A DNA stretch of 64,000 bases from Cyanophora paradoxa (taxonomy: Eukaryota; Glaucocystophyceae; Cyanophorales; Cyanophoraceae): assembly GCA_004431415.1 (NCBI GenBank), contig QPMI01000658.1, positions 62,001-126,000 of the forward strand, given 5' to 3'. Both the position numbers and the translations under genes were made by a program. Below are positions 37,267 through 49,600 of the stretch, in pieces. The notes under the pieces were generated by a model, which had not been told where the DNA came from, made no database searches, and was given only the letters and a program-made list of their open reading frames with translations. Numbering within the stretch: position 1 is the stretch's first letter; every line of letters begins with the position of its first letter.

Positions 37267-37587
37267 GCTCTATCTTGTCGTCTTCGTCTAGATCTTCGTC
37301 TTCGACTGTAGTTCCTCGTGCGCGTTCTCCTTATTCGCTGCGTCCCCGTGCTCCTCGTCGTTCTAGTGTGACTAGTATTTCTGCGTCGACGTCCTTGAGC
37401 TCTTCTACTCCTTCTCCTCGTGCTCATTCTCCTTATCTTTTGCGTTCTTCTAGATCTGATCGTGTCCCTTCTCGTGATCCCTCTTGATTCTGTATTTTGT
37501 GCTACTTCACTGTATCTTTGATTTGTGATTGCTTTGTTGTCCTTAATATCACTACCTACGGGGGGTTCGCCCCACCGTAGTCTCTCA
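37267..37587 (+). pseudogene. Downstream remainder of the interrupted plus-strand ORF and its 3' region
   Basis: Begins with the right 16-bp target duplication (37267-37282). The frame ...SSSRSSSSTVVPRARSPYSL continues to a stop at about 37487, again with T-ending codons and Ser/Arg/Pro-rich composition. The following 100 bases are AT-richer and hold a hairpin, CTACGGGGGG-TTCG-CCCCACCGTAG (37556-37580), possibly a 3'-end structure. Confidence 0.4.
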
Positions 37588-38160
37588 AAAAACAATTATT
37601 TATAATTTTATATTAACGTACGTATGCAATGGTATACCGTATACGTAGTAGCCTGGTACGCGCGCGCACGGTACTGGCGAGTCAGGGATTTCCACCCATT
37701 GGTCGATTTCCATGTGGTATATCATTCGTCGGAGTGCTTTAATTGTTTTTACCGTAGTACAAAAAACGATTTTTTGAACACAGGTTCTGAATGTGTGTAG
37801 TAAGTGTTGCATGCTGGCCCCAGCCTGGCCGGGAGCCTGGCCAGTGGCCATGGCCCACTAATATTGCTGGGCCATTGCTGGCCCCCATGGCCATTGCATA
37901 TTAATATTGCTGGGGCTTCCGGGAATCCGGATCCGGGATCCGGATCCCACGGATATATATCGATTCCGGGATTTTCTTTGAAGTGCTAGTACTAGTTAAC
38001 GTTTCAACTTTCACTGAGTTCAAGTTTGGCCGCCAAGTCGGCGCCAACGTCACGGCGTTATAATTAACAAGCGGCCCGGCGGGCCACGGCCCACGGGCCA
38101 CGGCCCACGGGCCACGGCCCACGGGCCACGGCCCACGCGGGCCGGGGCCGCGGCTAGGGT
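37588..38160. repeat. Near-uninterrupted copy of the dispersed repeat hit by the viral element
   Basis: The left part (to about 37998) matches 1003-1370. The right part (from about 37990, GTGCTAGTACTAGTTAACG...TTTGGCCGCC) matches 30575-30640. In this copy the two parts are directly adjacent. The tail repeats GGCCCACGGGCCAC four times at 38075-38145. Confidence 0.7.
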
Positions 38161-39170
38161 TACCGTCTGACGGTAATGTCGGGCCCCCAGCCTCCGACAT
38201 CGACAATGTCGAATGTCAGGTGGATTTCGGTTGCAAGTCGGTTGCCGGTATATATAACAAGCAGGGGGGCAAGCCCCCCCGCACTCCCCCCATTGCAATT
38301 TTGCAAGGGGGGGAAAGAAGACCGAAGGTCTTCCCCCCTTGCTTCCCGTTCCCTCGCTAGCGCTTCAGCCAAAAGTTTTCTATGAGGCCGTTTTCGAGGT
38401 TCAGTATGCAACGAAATTGTATTCTATTCTTTTTCCGATTGGCTCGGTGGACCGGTCAGCCCTCGACTTTGGAGCGTCAAACTCGAGGGGAAAAAGTGGT
38501 TTTCGAGAGCTCTCTCGAACTCGGGAAAAGTGGTTTTCGAGGGAACAACCAACTTCTGTCTCACTCCTCTAGGCTCTAGCTATACATCTGGGCTCGGGGA
38601 AAACCAACTTCTGTCCCACTCCTCTAGGCTCGATCTAGCTATAAATTTAAATATGGGCTCTCCGGGCCTCTCCCTCGCGCGGCGCTGCAGCTGCGGTGTC
38701 ACGCGGCAGTTTTGTATGGGAACCAGTTCTCCCAGTTAGCGCTGTCTTAATTAAATTTTGCGCGGCCGTCCAGACTGTAGTCTTTTGCTGCGCCGGCCGA
38801 GGTCGCACCTGTCCAGCAGACCAGTTCGCGTGCTGCGCACGACGTGCCGCTTGTCTGCTGCGTTCGGCACCTGGCCAGCAGACCAGTTCGCGTGCTGCGC
38901 ACGACGTGCCGCTTGTCTGCTCAGTCCGACGCGTACGGTCGGCGCCTCGCGTACGCCTCGCGTTGCGCCGCGTGCCTGCGCCCTTGCCGCCTGCTACCCG
39001 GCCAACAGCCCAGCACGCTTGCTGGGCACGGCGCGCCGCTGCACACCGCTTGCCGCTTGTTACGGATCAGGCTTCGGTTAGCGTTGTCGCTCCGGATCCG
39101 AGCCTTGCCGGGCCCGGCGGCCGCTACGGCCGCTGGCTGCACTGCAGCTTAAGCTGTAGCAGTCCCTGAG
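38161..39170. repeat. Repeat-rich spacer with small tandem duplications
   Basis: No gene is supported. ACCAACTTCTGTC followed by CACTCCTCTAGGCTC occurs twice (about 38547 and 38604), and AAAAGTGGTTTTCGAG occurs twice just before. A 63-base unit with CAGCAGACCAGTTCGCGTGC is duplicated at about 38813 and 38876. G- and C-runs around 38262-38340 form potential stems. Confidence 0.5.
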
Positions 39171-39173
39171 TGT

Positions 39174-40535
39174 TTGCAACAGCCGCCAGTTACCTTATTC
39201 AGCAGCAGCTCGCTGAAGCCCTTCCGCTGGCGGGTTTCAGACGAGATGGGACGGATATTGGGCCTCGTTTCCGGGCGAGATTTCCTGCTGTCGGACGCCC
39301 GATGCATGTTCTCTTCACTGAGTCATCGTGCACCGGCGGAATTTGCTTACATTGTCCGGACGGAGCCCGTCAACACTTCTGCTGGCGCACGAGCTTGTTT
39401 CGTCATGTTCGGCAGCACGGTCGCAGCGCTCGAGTTCGTGCAGTTTCGATCGAGTCGTGCGCTGGGAAAAACGCAGCTGCTAACGCACGTATTCACCGCC
39501 ACGCAGGGGACTCCCAATTCAGCAGTGCGTGCGCAGTCTGCAGTTGGCGTTCAGCTTTCTGAGGTTATATTGCATACACAGGTCGCTGCAGCTGAAGACC
39601 AGAGAAGTCCTCCCACAGGCTTATCGTCGCCTCTTCTTCTGGCGGTACCCTCTCGTTGGCCCAGTGGTTGACATGCATCTTCTGGCGCTGGCTGCCGCTC
39701 ACCCCCATGGGCGACTTCCGCCCCGACCCCCTCCAGAAGGCCTGGATCGCCTATGTTTACGGCGAGCCCTCTGCAGACAACACCATCATCGATATCTTTT
39801 AGCCATTCAACCTGCCGCGCGCGCTGGGCCGGGGTCGATCTACATCTGCCCCGTGCATGTTCGTGCCACTACTACTCTTTCATTAGATCCAGATTCCCCC
39901 CTTGCACCCCCGGCGCGCCAAAACGCGGCCGGGCCCCTAGTATCGCCACGGCAATCCCGGTTTTGGTCGAATTCGGCTGCTCTTGATCCGCCTGCTCCGC
40001 CTCCTGTGTCCTCCGAGGCTCCTCGACCTCGTGCCGTAGCTCTGCCCTTTCGCATCGTTCTGCTTCGCCTCCGCCTCCACGTCGTCTTGTTGTTCCTCTT
40101 ACTTGTCTGCTTCCTGTTATTTATCTTTCTCAATTTTGTCCTCCGCTTCTTAGTGATGTAATTTCTTCCGATATTGATGGTATCTCTAGCTTTGGCTCTT
40201 CTTCGTGTCAGTCATCCGGATCCTCTGTCCCTCGATCTGCTCGATTTATCGTCTCTTCTCGATCTGCTTTAACTGCTCGAGCTCATACTAGCAGACCGCG
40301 CAGGAGGTGCAAGCTTAAGGGGGGGTATTTGTACACTTTGCAGGGTACTTCGGGGGGGCGGGGGGGGGGGCCTAGGGAGGCGAGACCTATATATAGCTAT
40401 GCACGCGCAGGCGGCCGGGATAGGCGGGCGGGGTGTCGAGGCAGGCGGGTGGGGTGGCGAGCTCGAGGCGGGTGGGGTGGCGAGCTCGAGGCGGGCGGCG
40501 GCATGCGCACCAGGCTGGCGGGCAGGCGAGGCTAG
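39174..40535 (+). other. Unidentified ORF-like segments, possibly a decayed retroelement
   Basis: An open frame at 39174-39671 (165 aa, MQQPPVTLFSSSSLKPFRWR) is followed by other-frame segments. From about 40030 to 40330 a frame reads Ser/Arg/Pro-rich protein with T-ending codons (SSALSHRSASPPPPRRLVVP; ending RPRRRCKLKGGY), similar in style to 31.6-32.4 and 37.3-37.5 kb. After 40330 the DNA is G-rich with a 25-base tandem unit (GGCGGGTGGGGTGGCGAGCT, about 40440-40497). No family is recognised, and all of it may be non-coding. Confidence 0.3.
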
Positions 40536-40900
40536 GCCAGGGCGGCGGCGGGAGGGGGCGGGGGAGGAGCGGCAGGTGGCGCCGGGCACTGTGCATAATT
40601 ATATAGCCTGCGCAGGGCCGAGGCGAACGCATCAGCTCGCCCCAGACAGCGGCTCCATTCCCCCCTGCTCGAGTCTCGATGCGCCACAAACTCTCAGGAG
40701 CGCACATGTACAGGTGCAACAACGTAACAGCTGCAGGTACGTATACTGGAAGCAGCCTATATAGCTAGGTATATATAGCGCGCCACGCGCCGCGGCGCCG
40801 CTCCCCGAGTCCAAGCATGTATGACATTCAGAAGCACTTGGTTTAATTTGGCCAGTGGCGCATATAGCAATACTATGATAGCAGGTGAGGAGCGACCTCG
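40536..40900. other. Spacer before the LTR retrotransposon
   Basis: I see no coding signal. The stretch holds TATATAGC-type words (about 40600, 40755-40775) and palindromic GC-rich words (CGCGCCGCGGCGCC-like, about 40780-40800). Confidence 0.3.
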
Positions 40901-40905
40901 ACATG

Positions 40906-41188
40906 TGTCGCATCCGACATTATAGCGGATGCTCGTTTGTGAGCCGCTAGGGTTCTAGATGATGTGCGCAGCCTTCGTGCTGCTAGATCGACGGCGCCTA
41001 GGCTAGTTAGAGCGCCGCGGTCACTTGTATGCGTGTGTCGGGGTACGCCGTAGCTGGACGGGTACACCCTCAGTCTACCATCCCGGTGGCTAACAGCAGC
41101 AGCACTCGCCAAACCCCGCCCTGCCGAGCTTGCACTCCGCACGGGCTTCCCGCGCGCACGATTAGACACACTAATCTCGCACGCGACA
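40906..41188 (+). repeat. 5' LTR
   Basis: 283 bp, TGTCGCATCC...CACGCGACA, with TG...CA ends. Identical by eye to 57277-57559. The first 20 bases contain a small dyad (GCATCCG...CGGATGC) that may help integrase recognition. Confidence 0.95.
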
Positions 41189-41214
41189 GGCGCCATTCTG
41201 CCGGAATCGAACCT
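41189..41214 (+). other. Putative primer binding site
   Basis: The bases directly after the LTR read GGCGCCATTCTGCCGGAATC followed by GAACC. The reverse complement contains GGTTCGATTCC, a T-arm sequence, at about the right distance from a 3' end. The primer tRNA is therefore probably complementary over its whole acceptor and T-arm half. The expected leading T of TGG is missing, so the exact register is uncertain. Confidence 0.45.
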
Positions 41215-41664
41215 TCAAGGGTCGCTGGACTTCCAGGCTCTGCCCGCGCCGCGCGCCTCGCCGCGCCGCCTCGCATAAGCTTAAAGAGATCTGGGACGAG
41301 CTTTCCGGGCGACCGCCACTTGTGGCGTGCTACGCTGCACACTTCGGCCGCGTCGCCTCTGGGCGGGCTGATTGTGCTTCGGAAGTGACTCTAGTGTCCC
41401 TCGCGGGCTTCGGTGCATCCCCAGACCGAAGCGCACGCACGAGCTCTCGCGAGAGTCTCAATCATTGTCTGTGTCCCTTCGCCGGTTGCACGCTTCGCGT
41501 CGCACACTGTGCCCCGGAGTCTGCCAGCGGCAGTTCTCTGAGTGTCCCTGAGTCGGTTCTCGCACGCCACGAGAAGACCGTGTCCCGGATCTGCAGTGCG
41601 CTGCAGATCAAATCTTGTGCCCTGGCATTCTGTTCTCGTGGCTATACGCTGCAAAGAGAGCAAT

Positions 41665-44515
41665 ATGTCGAACACTTCTGAACTGATCAGTTCTGAAGTC
41701 CGTAGCCAGCTGTCCGCACTTGCGCACGTTGAGCCTGCGAAGGCCGAACTTGCTGTGCAGCTCGCTGGCACCGCCGCTGCGGCGGAGGATGATCCCGCGC
41801 GGATCGCCTTCCTCCCCGCGAAGCCGCGCCTCGCCGACGGTGACCGGTTCCGGAAGGATGTCCGGAACTTCCAGTCGGCTCAGCCGACGAAGTATCTCTT
41901 TGGCCCGGACACTGCCGGCGGCCAGGAGTATACTAAGTCTGAGGCGCTTGCCGGAGTGATCGTCGGGCGCATCCGCCCCGGCGCCTCCGCGCCGAGATTG
42001 AGCGTAAGCGCGACCTCTATGAGGCCTCTATTGCTGGCCTGGAGCGTGACCGCGCCCTGCTCGCTCGTCTCGAACTTGTCCCGGCTGATCTGCGGACTGC
42101 CGAGGATGAGGCTGCAATCTTGGCGCTGCAGCAGAGCTGCGCGCGCGATCATGCCACTATCGTGGCCGTGCGTGACTCGTACTTGCGTGCCCCCGGGCTC
42201 CTCGCGACGATCACGGCATGGATTCATGAGACGCGCCCGCACGCGGCCCGCCGGGCTCTCACTGAGCCCTACACGGGCGAGGACCCGCGCTCATGGCATG
42301 ACTGGTTCATGCCCCTAGTGCAGCACACGCTGCCCCAGGGCCAGCGCCTCGCCGTGTACTATGCGGAGTGTCTGCGCACTGCGCTCGAGGCCCGCTCGAC
42401 GAGCGAGGACCCGGAATATCAGAACCTCGATGTTCGGATGGCCGGGTTCGCCCAGGCGAACGAGCGCACTCTGCGCGCGTTCCTCGCCGCGCTGCAGCAG
42501 CGCATCCTTGCACAGGACGGCGCCCTGTCGCCGCTCCAGCTCGACGAAATCTTCGTCGCAGCGTGCAAGACGCACGGCTGCCGCACCGTGCTGCCCCCCA
42601 CGGCCACGGCCGCGCTCGAGGCGCCGGAGGCTAAGAAGCCCCGCGTGCGCAAGCTGGCGCCGGTAGCGGCCGCCGCCAGCGACGACGACGGCGACGAGCC
42701 CATCGAGGCCGTGCCCGTCAAGTCCGTCAATGCGGCCCCGGGCACGAAGGCTCCGCAGGGCGCGCCCGTCGCGGGTCGCCGGCACCCCGACGAGGAGCGC
42801 CTGGGGTACCCGAGCACGACCACGTCCCCATGCCCCTGTGCATGCACGTGGAGATGCCGGCCCTCGACCGCTGCCACTTTACGTGGAACTGCGTGTGGGG
42901 CACGGCCCCCTTCCCCAATATCCCATACTCCGAGTGGGTGAAAGGGATTGCGGATAAGCGCGCGCGGCGCCGCGATCGGCCGGCGCGCGAGGAGGATGCC
43001 GCCGATGAGCGCAGCGAGCCCGGCCCGACCCGCGGCGGGTTCTCGCACCGCGGCGGGCACCGCCAGGAGCCGTACGCCCGCGGCGGCTACCGCAACGACC
43101 GCGGCGGCTTCGGCCGGGACCGCGGCGGCGGCTACAGCCGGGGCGGCGCCACCCGCGCCCCTGCCTCCGGCCCGAACCAGCGCCCGCTGGGGAAGGGCAA
43201 GGAGAAGAGCGCCCAGGACGACCGTGAGCCGGGCTGCTGGACCTGCGGGTCTCTGGACCACATCCGCCGGGACTGCCCGGACGCTGAGTCACAGGGCCGC
43301 GGCGGACGCGGCCGGGGCTACGGCCAGGACATGAACCGCGGGCAGCGGCCCCGGTTCAACCAAGTTCGCGCCGAGAACGAGCCCCGCTCTGACTCGCCGA
43401 ACTCGGCCGCCATGGCTGCATTCTTCCAGCACCTGCAGGTGATGCAGCAGCAGGCCGCCCTGCACGAGAGCGCGCGTGGCGCCAGCTCCTCGTCTGCAGG
43501 CGGCAACCCGAACGCCGGCGCCCCTCCGGGCGGCCCGTCCATTCGGTCGCTGTCTGTGATGCCCGTGGGCACGGATTCCGACTCGGACGAGGCTGCGGCC
43601 GTTGCAGCGGTCCGCCAGCCGTCCGACGCCCTCGCCATGGCCGCCAAGGCGCGCGACCAGGCCGCCTTCGATGCCGCTGCGGCGGACATCTCGGCTGGCG
43701 CCCTCGACGATGCCACTCGCGAGGCTGCGTTCGAGCGGGACCTCCGCTGCGCCAACCCGGCCAGCGAGGACGGCTCCGGGGAGTCCGAGCTTGGGGAGAG
43801 CGACGCCGAGCGGCTCGACACGGACTCCGAGTCCGCCCCGAGCTCCGACCCTGGCCAGGGCTCCGCGCCCTACGCCAGCGACACCTCGAAGCCCGCCTAT
43901 TTCGGGCCGTTCGGTTCTCCGGACCGCGACGTGCCCCAGGCACCACCCCGGTGCTCCACGAAGTCGTGGGCACTGGATTACATGCCGTATGACCACGTGC
44001 CTGCCACGGACGTGGAGAAAGAGGGCGAGCGCGAGGGCGGGCCCTACTTGCCCCGCTACGCGAGCCCGGTGCTCATGCCGCTCACAAAGTGGTACGCCCA
44101 CTTGACGGCCAAGCCCCGTGACCTAGAGCGCGCCATTGGGCTGCTCTTCACGAACGGCCTCGACGACGCGAAGCAGACGCTGCTCGTTCGCGAACTCGCC
44201 CAGGAGGGCCCGAAAGGCATAGTCCTTGACCGGTTCCTGGGGGCCTGCGGCCTGCGGCGCCCCGAGCGCCTGCTGCTGGGTCGCCTGGCTCACCGCACCG
44301 AGGCTCACTCCCTCGCCTGCGTGATCGAGGCTGCGGCGACGATCGCCAAGCTCGATTACCGCCTCCAGGAGGGCCCCGATTCGAGCATTGCGATGCTCGC
44401 AATCCGCGGTGCCCAACTCAGCCACCCCGTCACAAGTGCTCGGGTATTGGCTCGGCCCCTGATCCTGAGGATCTTTGGCCCGACGACCCCAATGAGCTCG
44501 ACGTCGCCTCGCTGA
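41665..44515 (+). CDS. gag: Gag-like region with CCHC zinc knuckle (frame changes)
   Basis: Start taken at ATG 41665 (MSNTSELISSEVRSQLSALA). The protein runs across three frames with breaks near 41990 and 42815. The first 350 residues are helical and capsid-like (for example RSWHDWFMPLVQHTLPQGQR). An Arg/Gly-rich stretch follows (HRGGHRQEPYARGGYRNDRG), then the knuckle CWTCGSLDHIRRDC (C-x2-C-x4-H-x4-C) at about 43240-43281. After that an acidic Ser/Asp-rich linker and a further helical domain run up to 44515. It packages element RNA in virus-like particles. The breaks are inconsistent with the young LTRs and may be assembly indels. Confidence 0.7.
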
Positions 44516-46687
44516 AAGCTTGGGACGACATGCTCTTGTCGTGGGAGCGGCACGCGCCCGCCTCGAACGTCTGGGCCTCGCCTCAGACTCGAGCGCACTG
44601 CCGGACAGCGAGCGTTTACCGCTGCTATCCCTGCTCATTTCGTCGGCGTACCTGCTCGCTCAGCCGGGCCTGAAATGGCCGGGGATCCAGCACCTGCAGG
44701 TCGAACCGAACGGCGACCCGCGGTTCGACATTACGCCCGACGGGAACGTCTCCCGTACCGTGACGGGCTACCACGCCATGCGCACAGCGCTCGCTGCGGC
44801 TCGCGAACTCCTCGACGAGGATTCCGACTTCCACGCTTACTGCGTGCAGCTTGTGCTTGCCATAATCCGTTTCCGGACCCTTACGGTGCTGCCGGGCGCA
44901 CTCGGATTCGAGAAGGGCAGCCTTTTCGCGTGGATTAGCCCTAAGGACGTGGCCCCGCCACTGTCGCTGTTCCAAACATACACGGAGCGGCTGACTGAGG
45001 TTGCCGGAGCCACGTGCTTCGACACGCGCGCCAAGGGCACCGTCCCCGAGCGCGTTATCGCCATGCAAAACAGCCGCCGCGCTCGCTGCATGGCCGGGGA
45101 GCCGCCGCTCGTGAACCTGTCCGAGCTGGTGCAGCACGGCTCAGACCTTGAGGGGTTCCGGGCCATCAAGTTGCTCCCCGCGTCGCCGTGCGCCGCCTGG
45201 CCAGGATCCTCGACCTGCGCCGCCCCACGGAGTTCAGCAGCTTGCTGTTCTCCGACTGGCTCATGGGCCTGGGGACCTATCACGCCGCCCCACGGTCGTG
45301 GTAGACAGCCCCGTCGGCCCCGGCGAAGGGCTCCGGTTCCGGGAATTCCCGAATGCCGACCCCCTCATGCTTGGACCGAGTGTTGAAGCGTTCTACGATC
45401 GCTCCTACCCGATCACTCGCCGCGGGCGGTGCTGTGACTACGATGTCATTGAGCTGCTGGCATCCCGCACTGTCCCCGTGAGGGCCGTGGCCCGCTCCCT
45501 GGCGGCGTCCGTGACTCGAGCGAGTACTCATGGCTCGTGAACGCCCTCCACGGCGAGTTCTCTGCCGCGAACCGCTGGGGTGAAATGCACCGTAGCATTT
45601 TCACCTGGGTTTGCTACTGCATCTCGCAGTCCGGCGTCCGCGCCGTTGCTCTGCTCGAAAAGCCGCGCGACCGCGTGCGCTTGATGCTGGGCGAGGTACG
45701 CCGCCGCTTCACGGCCAAGCGCTCGTACCGTCCGGTCTGGGATGAGTTCGATGACGACCTCCAGACCAGCGACCGCATGGCTCGCGAGGTCGCCGAGCGT
45801 GAGGCCGCCGCCGGCCGCCGTGGCCGCGGCAAGGGCAAGGTCGACGAAACGACCTCTGCCGCCAAGCCCGCTCGCACCCGCGGCACCAGCCGCCGGCCCG
45901 CCCCCGCCAAGCCGGCAAATGCCGAGGCCGAGGGCGAAGGGAAGCGGAAGAGGGCCCCGGCACGCCCTCTCCTGACCCCATGGAGTCCGATGAGAGCGCT
46001 GGCGTCGACAACGACACGCGCGAGAGGATGCGGCACGCGCTCTTTGTCCGTGCGGGCATTGACGCCCACCTCTTCGAGCTCATCGGCTGCCCCAGCCCCT
46101 CTAGCCGTTGGCCGACTCAGGTCGAGCACATGTGGCTCGCCAACAGCGGCCTGCAGCCGGCTCAAAACCCGGTCACGCTGCACATCGCTCCCGACCCGGA
46201 GCTCGCCGCCTGGCTCGAAGCTGAAGCGGCCCAGCCGCCCTGGCGCCGCTTCGCCTGGTTCCATGAGAACCCCGACCGCCCCCAGTGGGAGCGGCTGGAA
46301 ATCGTCATGCCGAACCGCCACCCGGCGAACATTCGCATGCTGAAGCGCGCTGTCGCTTCCTTCGAGCTCGCCGCCTCCAGCGCCGGCTTGCTCGTGCCGC
46401 TGCCGACCTGCCGGCCGACACCACGCAGTGGAATGCCCTTCACTGGGACGCGTTCTTCATCGATCGCTTTGAGCTGCATGTGTCGCACCTGCCCCGTACT
46501 ATGTCGAGGGACGCTGGCGCTCTTCCGCCAACACGGGCCCGACCCTCTCTGAGGTTGTCGCCCCAGTCCCCAGCCATGCGCGCTGGATGCTGTCCTGCCT
46601 AGACAGCGGTCGCACCGGACCGGGCATCACGCCCTTCGTCCGCGCGAGCAGCAGAAGCTGCCGGACGACGTTAGCTATTTCTATGAC
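44516..46687 (+). CDS. Unassigned polyprotein region A (several frames)
   Basis: Continuous coding signal in changing frames: 44520-45180, 45180-45530, 45537-45970, 45980-46400 and beyond. The first part is helical (LERLGLASDSSALPDSERLP, then LLLISSAYLLAQPGLKWPGI). A lysine/arginine-rich nuclear-localisation-like stretch lies near 45800-45960 (RRGRGKGKVDETTSAAKPAR). A third part has an aromatic-rich segment (PPWRRFAWFHENPDRPQWER). None matches a named domain I know. It lies between the gag knuckle and the protease, where most Gypsy elements have nothing. Confidence 0.45.
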
Positions 46688-49600
46688 ATGGTTAACGCCT
46701 CGCACCCGGGTGCGAGGAGCTCGTCCGTACGCTCGCCCCGGCGTACCCGGCAAACCTCGAAATTCCCGAGGTCGTCCAGCGCGAGGCCGCAAAGGACGAC
46801 TCGGATTCGTGGCTGGCCACCAGTTACCGCTGCTACGACACCGTCGTCGAAGGCGCTAATTGGCTGCTGGGCGAGATCCACGAGGCCCGAATTGGCGGCA
46901 ACGCCCCAATTCGCTCCCTTCCCTTTGTGCAGTGGCTCGACAACTGGGAAGGCGAGGCCCGCCGTAGCGAAGCCGATCGCGACGCTGAGGGCGACGTGCC
47001 CATGGCCAGCTCCTCAGCTGCGCCTGTCGCCGGACCGTCCGGGTCTCCACTGCTACGGCCACGCCGGCGGCACCTGCTGCTGGGCCCGCACGTGGTACGA
47101 CGGCACGCCCGAGCGCGTCCGGTACTGCGACAAGTACTGCGTGCTGCTGCCCGACCCGCTCGGCGGTAGCCCGGCCCGCAATCCGACGGCCGAGCAGTAC
47201 CCGTGGGCTGCTATTCCGCGGCTCGTGCCGCTCACCCTCGGCGAGAACGGGCCGCCCGACGCGCCCTGCGTGAATGCGACTGCCCCAGTCGTCACGCGTT
47301 TCCACCCGAACGCGCTCGACGCTGATGCAGCCATGCACTGCCTTGCCTCCACGCTCATCGCAAACGTCGAGGGCCATAACCGCGGCATCCCCGCCGCGGT
47401 AATGTTGTATGGCCCGCCCGTGCCACCGGCACCGACGTCCATGCAAGGCACCGACGTTCAGGGCTTGCCCTACGTCGCGGCGATGATGGGGCTCGACGAG
47501 TCCATCATGCAGTGGGTCGCGTCGGAGCCCACTCCCGCAAACCGCCTCGATGGGCCGATCACGCGCGCCTACTCGGTGCTGAACACCGCCCTGCACCACA
47601 CGTGCCGCCAGGCGTTTGCGTACCTCGCTCGCCCGCACACGTTCGAGGCGCCCATCGGGGTCAACCGCGCCAAGCGTGGGCAGCGCTTGGTCGTGTTCCA
47701 CGAGCCCCGCTTCGGCAGGGGCTTCGGCATCCGTGGCGTCGCCCAGCCCGATGCCCGGGTCCGCGGCCTCCTGCCAGGCACCCCGATCCAGACGGGCGAG
47801 AAGCACGTGAGCACTGAGCTCGACGTGAACAACGTCGATGTCATGGGCGATCCCGTCGGCACGAATGCCACGCGCTGCTCGCTTGGTCCTGCCCACGTGG
47901 CCATGCAGCACGCCCCGCCCTCCGAGGCGCGTCGCCAGTACGACCGCCTCCCTCGGCGCGTGTTCGTGCTCGGATTCGAGCGGCCCCGCCCGCTCGTCGA
48001 TCCGAAGGACCGCGGGCACCGGAAGTACCCGGTTGTCTGCCCGGGCGTGCAGAAGCACGGACCCACGTGGTCCCCGTTGCCGCCCCGGGAGTTCGTCGCA
48101 TCCCTGCTTGCGGGGTATGTGAACAGCATGGCTGCCTGGGTGCTGGGGCACGAGCTGCCCGACCAGCCCCGGCCCGCGCCGACCACGGGATTCAACCCCC
48201 AAATGCACATTGTGGGGCCGACGGCCATATACGAGTTCATGTGGTCCACCTGCTACCGCGCCGACCCGGCCACTCGTTCCGCGGCCGAGGCAGCAGCTGG
48301 GGCCCATGCACGTTCCGCTGACGGCGACGAGCTTTACGCCGTCCTGCAGCACCTCAAGAGCGGCCAGCTCGGCGAGTCGATTGACGAGACCGCAGCTCTC
48401 GTCATCGCCTCTCAGCTCCCGCTGACAACGGCGTTCTGGCTCTCGATGCCAGATCTGCCGCGCCCCAACGCCACGCATACGTCCTGGCTGGACAACGCGG
48501 CAGACGCCAGCAAGCGCCTCTCGGACGCCCTGCTGCAGATCTGGGGCCTGCCGGCGACGAAGCAGCTGCGCGCTGTTCTCGCCAAGTACGAGCAGGAGGA
48601 CGAGCCCCTCCTCTCCGTCCGCCGCCTTGAGCGCATCCTGCCCGCTCGGGTAGCGGCGCACGGCATGCGCCCGTACTGCCACGTCGAGCGCGATACGTGG
48701 GCCGCCAGGCACCTCGTTGCTGGCGCGACGCTCGCGGGCCAGGAGCCCATCGCCTCGGCTCTCCTGAACTGGGTTCAGAAGATCCATGACGTCCTCTGGC
48801 CCATCTTCACGGGCGTGAAGGCGAAGCGGATTATGGTCTCCGACCTCTATCCCGCCCCTGCCCTGGACACTGTCGCCCAGCAAGGCGCGGCGCCGTTCCC
48901 TGCGCCCCCCGAGGCCAGCGACCTCGGCGACACGGTGGCGGCAATCACGCCGTTCCACTACCGGCTGCGCGCCGAGCTGCTCCAGAACTGGAACGGGTAC
49001 ACGGCAGAGGATCTGCCCCCGAGCTTGCGCGCCCAGCAGCAGGCCGACCACGCCGTGGCAGCGGCCGCCCCGGCGAAGCCTGCGGCATCGTCCTCTGCCT
49101 CGGGCACCACGGGCTCTGGCTCCCGCGAGCCCAGCCCTGCCCCCAAGCGCTCGGCCACGCCCTCGCCCTCGAGGAAGAAGAGCGAGCCAAAGCGCGAGCG
49201 CTCCCGCGACCGCCGCGGGCGCCGCCAGAGCCGCGAGGCCGCCGCTTCCCGCGAGCGCACCGAGTCGCCCCGGCAGGAGTCGTCGAGCTCGCCTGCCCCG
49301 ACGCGCACGCAGCCGCCGGGCGCCACCGGCCAGCGCCGCGAGCGGCCGCGTATCCTGCAGGGCAGTCGCGTGACCGTTCGCGGCACCGTGCCCAGCGCCT
49401 CGTCTACGGGACCTGAGTCCCTCGACCTGGCCGACATGGACGACGCCGAATTCACTGCCTATGCCCGCCAGCATGGCCTTGAGTTCGAGCCGGACCCGGC
49501 CGAGGACACGCGCCAGCGCCTCCTCGCCGAGGCTGAGCGCCGCAGCAAGCGCGCCCGCGTTGCTGCCCAGTCCACCGCGGAATTGGCCCCCGCGCCGTTC

